A stretch of 64,000 bases of DNA from Welwitschia mirabilis. Lineage: Eukaryota; Gnetophyta; Gnetopsida; Welwitschiales. The stretch is from contig JBOZIK010000001.1 of the NCBI GenBank assembly GCA_051453625.1, positions 78,486,285 through 78,550,284 of the forward strand, given 5' to 3'. A program made the position numbers and the translations under genes. The notes beneath the pieces are model-generated. The model saw only the letters and a list, made by a program, of their open reading frames with translations, had not been told where the DNA came from and ran no database searches. Position 1 is the stretch's first letter; each line of letters opens with the position of its first letter. Shown one piece after another: positions 57,580 through 64,000 of the stretch.

Positions 57580-58606
57580 GATGCATCTATTGATTTGTCT
57601 CTTTCTAAGGATGTTCTTGAATCTGTTTCATGTGAATATTATTCTCCCTTTGTTTTCTTTTAGATCATTGAATGTTTATCTTGCACTTCTTCCTTTACTT
57701 CCTAGGTTAAGAACATTCTAACCTTAAAGGATGTTGAAATCTTACATGTGCATTATTATGTGAGAAATTAATTTTTTGGTCTAACTTTCATCTTCAAAGA
57801 TGGTGTAAAAGGATCTTTCCCTGAAAATGTTTTAGTCATGCATCACTACATTGGTTGCCTGTGAACAGTGTTTTAATTTTCACATTGATAACCTTCCCAT
57901 GGATTCATTCCATCTTATGTGAAGCTTCTGAATCTTCCTTTAATTTTTCATTTTGTTCGAGAGCAAATTGTATCTATGTTAGGAAAAATCCTTTATGGCA
58001 TTATGCTACATGTGGAGCATTTTAAGTTTTCCTAAAAGCATTACTTTGTTGAAGTGAAATTATCAGAGTAAAATTATTTCATCACTTTGGAAGCTAGTGG
58101 TTATCTATTTACTCAAAAGGTTGAGTATTCTCATCTTTCCAACTCTTGCAATTATCATTATTGAGAGATCTATCACATTTTTATAATGAAATGAGAAAGA
58201 GATGAATCTCATGCACATTTTGTTGCCTCTACCCCTTTCAAATCTTTCTTTCATCCTTCATTTACCTTTTACTCTTCTCCCTCTTCACGTGATCCCATTT
58301 TTTCTTCACCTCCATCTTCTTCTTTCCCATTCATGTTTTTCATTCCTTCCACCCATACCTCACCTTTTGTTAATGATTGTTCTTCCTTTAATGATAGTTT
58401 TATTCTAGTCTCCACTAGAAAGTATGCCAAGTCCATCTTAACTCAAGCCTCTTCCCCTTCCTGGTCTTATTTCCAGACCTCACCAATACAAAATCAATCC
58501 TCTACTAATTCTAACTCTTTTTCTCCTCTCGCTTATACTATGGATGTTGATTTAATTGTGTTTGCTTTATTATCTAGTAGCTCTACTTCCACTCCTCCTT
58601 TCACAT
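57580..58606 (+). pseudogene. LINE ORF1-like region
   Basis: The frame before the endonuclease reads LPLIFHFVREQIVSMLGKIL near 57935, then KVEYSHLSNSCNYHY near 58115, which resembles the Y-x-LP-x-FC-x2-C knuckle of plant LINE ORF1 with Cys residues changed. A serine/threonine/proline-rich open tail runs 58333-58606. ORF1 proteins bind the LINE RNA. Several stops occur before 58200. The family call rests mainly on position. Confidence 0.5.
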
Positions 58607-61120
58607 AAATGTTCTTTCCCAGAATGTCCTAGGTCTTATAAATAGACTTTGGTATAAAATAGCTGGTAAATTTCTTTCCAACCTTGTGACTCATTTTGAT
58701 TTTATTCTCCTTCAAGAGATTAAAATTTTAGTCATTAAGTTCTCTGTTATGGCTCTTATGCTCATGTAGTCCTCTTCCTCTATAACCACCAATAATCCCA
58801 GAGGTCACAATGGCTTATCTCTTCTCTTTTACTTTACATTGGCAAAGGAAACTTCCTTGTCTAGGATTTGATTTTAATCATTACTGTGTTTAGGGTATTT
58901 GTTTCTTCTTCTTGGGAAACTTCTAACGATTGTTCCATTTGTGTGCCTAACTCTTCCCTAGACACGACTATTCTTTAGCAGGAATCAATTCTCTTTCTTT
59001 TGCAAGTTTTATGGCTTTTCATGGAGATTTTAATATGGATGAATCCTTGTAGGATAGATTAAGGGGTACTTCCTCCATTATTTCAGGTTTTGAGTATGTT
59101 ACTTGGTAAAATTTCAAGGAGTAGTTTTGTGTAATTGATTTTGCAAGCACCACAAGTTAGTCCATTATGCAATACTATACTTGGAGTAATTTTCATACAA
59201 GCCAAGCTCATATTTATGAGTTTTAATTTTTAGCTTTGCCTTTTTGTACCATTATACTCCATTAGCATTATTTCATCGTGTCACTCTTTTGGATCATTTT
59301 TCTATTCATATTTGATTAAACATTCATAGTATAATCTCCATAATTGAGCTCATTTATTTTAATCCAATTCCAAGTTTCCCCCCTTCTGTCACTACTTAGG
59401 AAATTTCTATTAACCTTTCAAATGCATAGGTTAGACCTACAGGTTATATTGATTGGATTTCTTGGTGGCATCATACTATTTGCTTAGTTCAAATTTTGGC
59501 TAGACTTTTTAGCAAGGAAGTGGCTTCTCATTCTAAAATTACATACTCTCAAATCTAAAGTTCTATGAATAATTTTTTTTAATAGCTTATTCAAGATACT
59601 TTCAATGTAAAGATTCATTATCAAATAAAATAGTTTTTAATGGCTTTTTAAAAGTGGGAAGCGCATCATGTTGAAAGTTCTCTCACTAAAAGTAAGTGTT
59701 TTTGGCTTAAAATCTAAGAGAACAATTTCAAAGAATTTTTCAAATATTTTAAGCAAAGTCCTCTACGAAACCTTCTTGAATAGTTGTGGTTCAATAACCA
59801 ATTTGTTAAGGATCCTACTTCTTTATTACAATATTTATGAAATTATCTTGCTACTTTATTTCACTTGAATACTTTACTTCTTAAGGAAGCTATAACTTTC
59901 TATTTTTATCTTATAGTACAAGATATGTATCAATATTTCATTGGATGAATTAAAATTGGATTATTTTCAAATGGGTCATGGAAAAGCTGCTGGCTATAAT
60001 GGCTTTTTTGTTGTAGTCTTTCAATATCATTAGGATCTTCTTGAAAGTGATCTTTTTCATGTTATTCAAGAATCCTTCATATAGGTTATCTCAGCGCTTA
60101 CCTTAATATGGTGTACAAAATTTGAGCTAAGTGTTTAGCTTTACACCTCAAGCCAATTCTTTCCAACATTATTTCTTCATAGTAAATAGGTTTTGTTTTA
60201 CATAAATACATTCTCTCTAATGTTTTTATATTTTAAAAGGGATTACAAGATGTGAAGGATAATAATTAGGATACTCTCCTTATTAGATTTAATTATGCTA
60301 AGACATTTCATAAGATCTACTGACATCTTATTCCTTTTGATATGTTAAAATTATGTTTTGGACTATAGTTTATTCATATGATTCATTTGTTATATAAAGA
60401 TGTCAATCCTTGTATTGCTATTTATTTTGGAATTAGACCCACTTTTCATATTCATAGATCATTTATATAAGGTTATCACTTGGCTCCATATCATTTTATC
60501 ATTACAGTAGAGTTCTTGTGTCATAAGCTAGCTTTAGATCTTAACCATCATAAAATTTAAGACATTATTCTTATGTATTCCAGTTATCATATTTTAAATG
60601 TGCATTTTCTTGATAAATTTTTCTTGCTTGTGGAGAATACTTTTAGATCTATTAGTAGTTTGCTCTCTAAGGTTGTCTGTTATTATCAGTTATTTGATTC
60701 CTCCATTAATTGGTCTAAATCTTTTATCTATAGTTTCAATCATGATTACTCACATCTTTCTCATAAAGATTAGAAACTTCTTGGCTAAGATATGTTATTA
60801 AACTTTATTAGGTATTCCTTTTAGTTTTGAGGTTATCTATGGATTCTATGGGTTTAGTTTATTTAAAAAATTCAAAGAAAATTGATAAATGAAAATCTAA
60901 GAGTCTCTTCTCCTAGGGGAAAGTGTTTGGTTTGCAAATCTATTATTACTTCCACTCATCTTTACTATTCTTGTTATTGGACTTCAGATTTTTATCCTTA
61001 TCAAAAGATTAAAAGTCTTTTTAAATAGTTCATGTGATTTCCTAAAGACTCTTATCATGGATTTTCTTGTGTAGCCTAGGGTATTGTTAAAGTCAATAAG
61101 GCCAATAAATATCTTTTAGT
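58600..61120 (+). pseudogene. LINE ORF2: endonuclease, reverse transcriptase and C-terminal region, degenerate
   Basis: Endonuclease: INVLSQNVLGL at the start (near 58605), LVTHFDFILLQEIK near 58685-58725, FHGDFNM at 59017-59037 (catalytic Asp and Asn of the APE-type fold) and YTWSNFH near 59177. RT: GHGKAAGYNGFF near 59974 (the K-x-PGPDG motif, altered), then YHLAPYHFIITVEFLCHKL near 60475-60530. The catalytic DD is reduced to a single D in DIILMYSS near 60560. C-terminal region: KCLVCKSIITSTHLYYSCYW near 60930-60985 and FMWFPKDSYHGFSCVA near 61030-61075. Stops and frame changes throughout. ORF2 copies LINE RNA at a nicked target; this copy cannot. Confidence 0.75.
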
Positions 61121-61131
61121 TGAAAAATTTA

Positions 61132-61305
61132 ATCAATGATAAGTTGGATAGACTTGTATAAAAGTGATATGGACATATGAATAACAAATGATAAGGTTGA
61201 TCAATGATAAGTTGGATGAGCTTGTATAGAAGTCATATTAACATACAAATGATAATTGAGAAGATTGATCAATGAAAAATTATAAGAGCTTGTGGAAGAA
61301 GTGAA
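61132..61305 (+). repeat. Tandem repeat, 68-bp unit, in the truncated LTR
   Basis: ATCAATGATAAGTTGGAT(A/G)AG or close variants start at 61132, 61200 and 61268. The related LTR at 26354 shows the same units in reverse orientation near 27340-27440. Confidence 0.75.
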
Positions 61306-61523
61306 ATTACTATGTATATGACAAAAAGAATATTATTTATGACTTATGCACCTAATTTGGTTGAGTAATTTTCTTGCTTTGATTAGTAAGATTAATTATA
61401 TGTATCATTTTCTCATGCTAATTTCTTCTTAATCCTTTATAGGCTCACAATCATTCTAAAATATATTTTAAACAAATGTATACAATGCATTGCAAGAACA
61501 AATACACCAATTTCAAAACTGTC

Positions 61524-61634
61524 ATGTGGCACAACAAGAAAAAATAATATTTTATGTATAAAGTACTTTTACAAATACTATGTGACACAACAAGAAAAAA
61601 TAATATTTTATGTATAAAGTACTTTCACAAATAT
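61524..61634 (+). repeat. Tandem duplication of 56 bp in the truncated LTR
   Basis: ATGTG(G/A)CACAACAAG followed by AAAAAATAATATTTTATG and TATAAAGTACTTT occurs twice in a row. The related LTR at 26354 has it once (near 27058-27105), so the duplication arose in this copy. Confidence 0.85.
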
Positions 61635-61770
61635 TAATAAGGATAAAAGTTATGGTAGAATACATTCTACTTATTTATCCTTTTTGGTTCATGGATAAGA
61701 GTGCATGCCCTTATTTACATGTTTACATTCTTCATGATTTATCACATCAATAACACAAATAACAAGAAAG

Positions 61771-61861
61771 AAATGTCATAATTGAATGCAAGAAAAATGT
61801 CATAATTGAATGTAAGAAAATGCCATAGTTAAATGTAAGAAATTGTCATAGTTGAACATAG
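61771..61861 (+). repeat. Tandem repeat, about 22-bp unit, four copies
   Basis: AAATGTCATAATTGAATG(C/T)AAG and decayed variants at 61771, 61796, 61818 and 61840, within the truncated LTR. Confidence 0.8.
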
Positions 61862-62874
61862 TACTCTTACTTTTTACCTATTTATTATTCTTTCACTTTT
61901 ACTAAGTAATTTTAGTTTTTTTCTTTATTTTTAGATTTGAATAAGGAATATGGATAAATGATTTAAATAAATATATCATTTGCCATTTTTATAGACATCT
62001 TATTATTATTTTACATCTTCATGTGAATTTTTTCCAATTTAACTATATAACCATATAAATAACATGTCTTATTGTAAATAGGACTAAATAGTTAGATATC
62101 CTTTGTTTATTAATTTCTTTTCCTATTAAAATTCTCATACTTTTCATTATTATTTTTAAATAATAAAAAATCATCCAAAACTAAGATTAATTAATTAAGT
62201 GATCTTATAAGTACCTATAATTCAAAATATAATACATTATTAATTGTAAAGCTAAACATTGATTCTCATATGCCTTAAATTAAAGAGAAAAATGTTTTTT
62301 TTAAGTTAAACTTGATATCAAAATGCATTACATAATTTAGAGACTCTCATAATCATATAATTATGTTTACNNNNNNNNNNNNNNNNNNNNNNNNNNNNNN
62401 NNNNNNNNNNNNNNNNNNNNNNNNNNNNNNNNNNNNNNNNNNNNNNNNNNNNNNNNNNNNNNNNNNNNNNNNNNNNNNNNNNNNNNNNNNNNNNNNNNNN
62501 NNNNNNNNNNNNNNNNNNNNNNNNNNNNNNNNNNNNNNNNNNNNNNNNNNNNNNNNNNNNNNNNNNNNNNNNNNNNNNNNNNNNNNNNNNNNNNNNNNNN
62601 NNNNNNNNNNNNNNNNNNNNNNNNNNNNNNNNNNNNNNNNNNNNNNNNNNNNNNNNNNNNNNNNNNNNNNNNTCTTATAAGTACCTATAATTCAAAATAT
62701 AATACATTATTAATTGTAAAGATAAACATTGATTCTCATATGCCTTAAATTAAAGAGAAAATGTTTTTTTTTTAGTTAAACTTGATATCAAAATGCATTA
62801 CATAATTTAGAGACTCTCATAATCATATCATTATGTTTACTAATTAAAGATTACAAAACATGGGGTATAATATA

Positions 62875-62885
62875 CTCCCCTACTT
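62875..62885 (-). promoter_or_regulatory. Polypurine tract of the chromovirus remnant
   Basis: AAGTAGGGGAG on the minus strand lies directly before the LTR start and after the end of pol. Confidence 0.7.
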
Positions 62886-62949
62886 AAAAAGGATTCACAC
62901 CTAAGAATCAAAGTACATAATGATTTGAAAGTCTAAGATTATATATTAT

Positions 62950-63435
62950 AAAAGTCTATCTTCGAAGTAGCTTCACGAGGACTATGATTACTCCATTTTA
63001 TCTTTAATTGAAGGATCTCATTATTCTGCAAAGTGATAGTTCAATGGTCCAAAACGGCTTTCGGCTTCTCTATAGTCAAACAATCGGGGGTTCCATCTAA
63101 ATATGAGACCAGTTTAACAACTGAGAAGAATATGTAATATACTTTTTTAGCATATTCACCTAAAAAACATTATACATGTGTAATAATTGGGAAGGAAGAG
63201 CAAGTTTATATGCAACAAGTCTAATACTTTCTGATATCTAAAATTGTTTAATAAATCTAAGGGATAATTTTGATCTCTTAACTCCTTGCATAACTAATTT
63301 CTTTGTTGGCACCTTAAGGAAGACATAATCATCTACTTGGAATTCAAGATCTCTTCTTTGGTGATCTGCATACATCTTTTGTCTATCTGCTACTTCTTTT
63401 AGTCTATTCTTAATGGTTCTTATCTTATTTTTCAT
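62950..63435 (-). pseudogene. Chromovirus integrase C-terminus and chromodomain-like tail
   Basis: The minus-strand stretch 63435-63238 is open and gives RLKEVADRQKMYADHQRRDL, EFQVDDYVFLKV and KLSLRFIKQF, the C-terminal part of a Ty3/gypsy integrase. After a stop it continues as RLVAYKLALPSQLLHMYNVF, NMLKKYI (about 63225-63140), then, in other frames, LDH-stop-TITLQNNEILQLKIKW and SNHSPREAT near 63050-62965. This is the pattern that ends plant chromoviral (Tekay/Del-like) polyproteins, where a chromodomain-like segment targets integration. The upstream integrase core is in the terminal gap (63461-64000). Confidence 0.8.
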
Positions 63436-64000
63436 TCCTTATAAAATTTCTGGTTCTATTNNNNNNNNNNNNNNNNNNNNNNNNNNNNNNNNNNNNNNNN
63501 NNNNNNNNNNNNNNNNNNNNNNNNNNNNNNNNNNNNNNNNNNNNNNNNNNNNNNNNNNNNNNNNNNNNNNNNNNNNNNNNNNNNNNNNNNNNNNNNNNNN
63601 NNNNNNNNNNNNNNNNNNNNNNNNNNNNNNNNNNNNNNNNNNNNNNNNNNNNNNNNNNNNNNNNNNNNNNNNNNNNNNNNNNNNNNNNNNNNNNNNNNNN
63701 NNNNNNNNNNNNNNNNNNNNNNNNNNNNNNNNNNNNNNNNNNNNNNNNNNNNNNNNNNNNNNNNNNNNNNNNNNNNNNNNNNNNNNNNNNNNNNNNNNNN
63801 NNNNNNNNNNNNNNNNNNNNNNNNNNNNNNNNNNNNNNNNNNNNNNNNNNNNNNNNNNNNNNNNNNNNNNNNNNNNNNNNNNNNNNNNNNNNNNNNNNNN
63901 NNNNNNNNNNNNNNNNNNNNNNNNNNNNNNNNNNNNNNNNNNNNNNNNNNNNNNNNNNNNNNNNNNNNNNNNNNNNNNNNNNNNNNNNNNNNNNNNNNNN

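Larger units (their letters stand above)
57480..61130 (+). mobile_element. L1-type plant LINE, degenerate, 3' end cut
   Basis: Plus-strand order: ORF1-like region, endonuclease, reverse transcriptase, C-terminal region, as in plant L1-type LINEs. The 5' boundary is not defined. The 3' end (poly-A tail) is missing: coding similarity runs to about 61120, where a truncated gypsy LTR begins. All frames contain stops. Confidence 0.75.
61132..62874 (-). repeat. Truncated chromovirus-type gypsy LTR (minus strand)
   Basis: On the minus strand it starts TATATTATACCCC at 62874 next to a polypurine tract and matches 26354 to about 27450 in the same order: TTTTGTAA, TTCTTGTTG with GTACTTTAT, ATGCATTT..TACA, GATCAATCTT. 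The second half of the LTR is absent; LINE sequence begins at 61130. A 302-N gap (62371-62672) is flanked by about 168 bp given twice with few differences. Confidence 0.75.

Noticed and set aside
58202-58408. Leucine-rich hydrophobic frame that looks like a membrane protein
   Set aside because: It is another frame of the Ser/Pro-rich LINE ORF1 tail; the leucines come from CTT-type codons of a pyrimidine-rich strand.
61132-61861. Regularly spaced direct repeats, checked as a CRISPR-like array
   Set aside because: The repeats are contiguous and decayed, without unique spacers of constant length, and the setting is a plant LTR.

Overview
The window reads as nuclear DNA of a seed plant with a large, repeat-rich genome. 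There is one intact multi-exon plant gene, a Lambda-class glutathione transferase, in a long background of dead Ty1/copia and Ty3/gypsy LTR retrotransposons, LINEs and SINE-like units. The repeats are old and mutually diverged. A gymnosperm would fit that pattern, but nothing here proves it. About 5.8 kb is N, and several gaps are flanked by the same sequence on both sides, so assembly artefacts must be kept in mind.

Layout, left to right. (1) 1-10188: a plus-strand Sirevirus-like copia element. It holds gag, a pol duplicated in part, an env-like/plant-transposon-protein frame, polypurine tracts and a 2.2-kb 3' LTR; the 5' LTR lies outside. (2) 10778-20479: a plus-strand Tat-like gypsy element with both LTRs, gag, protease, RT and RNase H, but no visible integrase. 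(3) 20480-26353: non-coding DNA with a 0.9-kb AT-rich low-complexity block and small tandem repeats. (4) 26354-28769: a lone gypsy LTR with its own promoter boxes and internal tandem repeats. (5) 28770-36252: a minus-strand copia element with both LTRs and gag but no pol. (6) 36262-42260: LINE fragments in both orientations plus a SINE-like unit. (7) 42560-46606: a decayed minus-strand copia element with gag-PR-INT-RT-RH order. (8) 48426-51116: the glutathione transferase gene, ten coding exons, 289 codons, with a probable plastid transit peptide and one GC-AG intron; a SINE-like repeat lies about 300 bp upstream. (9) 51117-57480: intergenic DNA with SINE-like units and simple repeats. (10) 57480-61130: a plus-strand L1-type LINE (ORF1, endonuclease, RT, C-terminal region). 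(11) 61132-64000: a minus-strand chromovirus-type gypsy (integrase C-terminus, chromodomain-like tail, PPT, truncated LTR). Its LTR is an inverted relative of the one at 26354.

Only the glutathione transferase looks functional. All mobile-element frames carry stops, frameshifts or lost catalytic residues. I found no tRNA, rRNA, CRISPR, operon or defence-type system. The least ordinary signals are the pol-less copia element, the palindromic octamer arrays placed similarly in two different copia elements, the GC-AG intron with an in-frame GT alternative, and a small SINE-like family.
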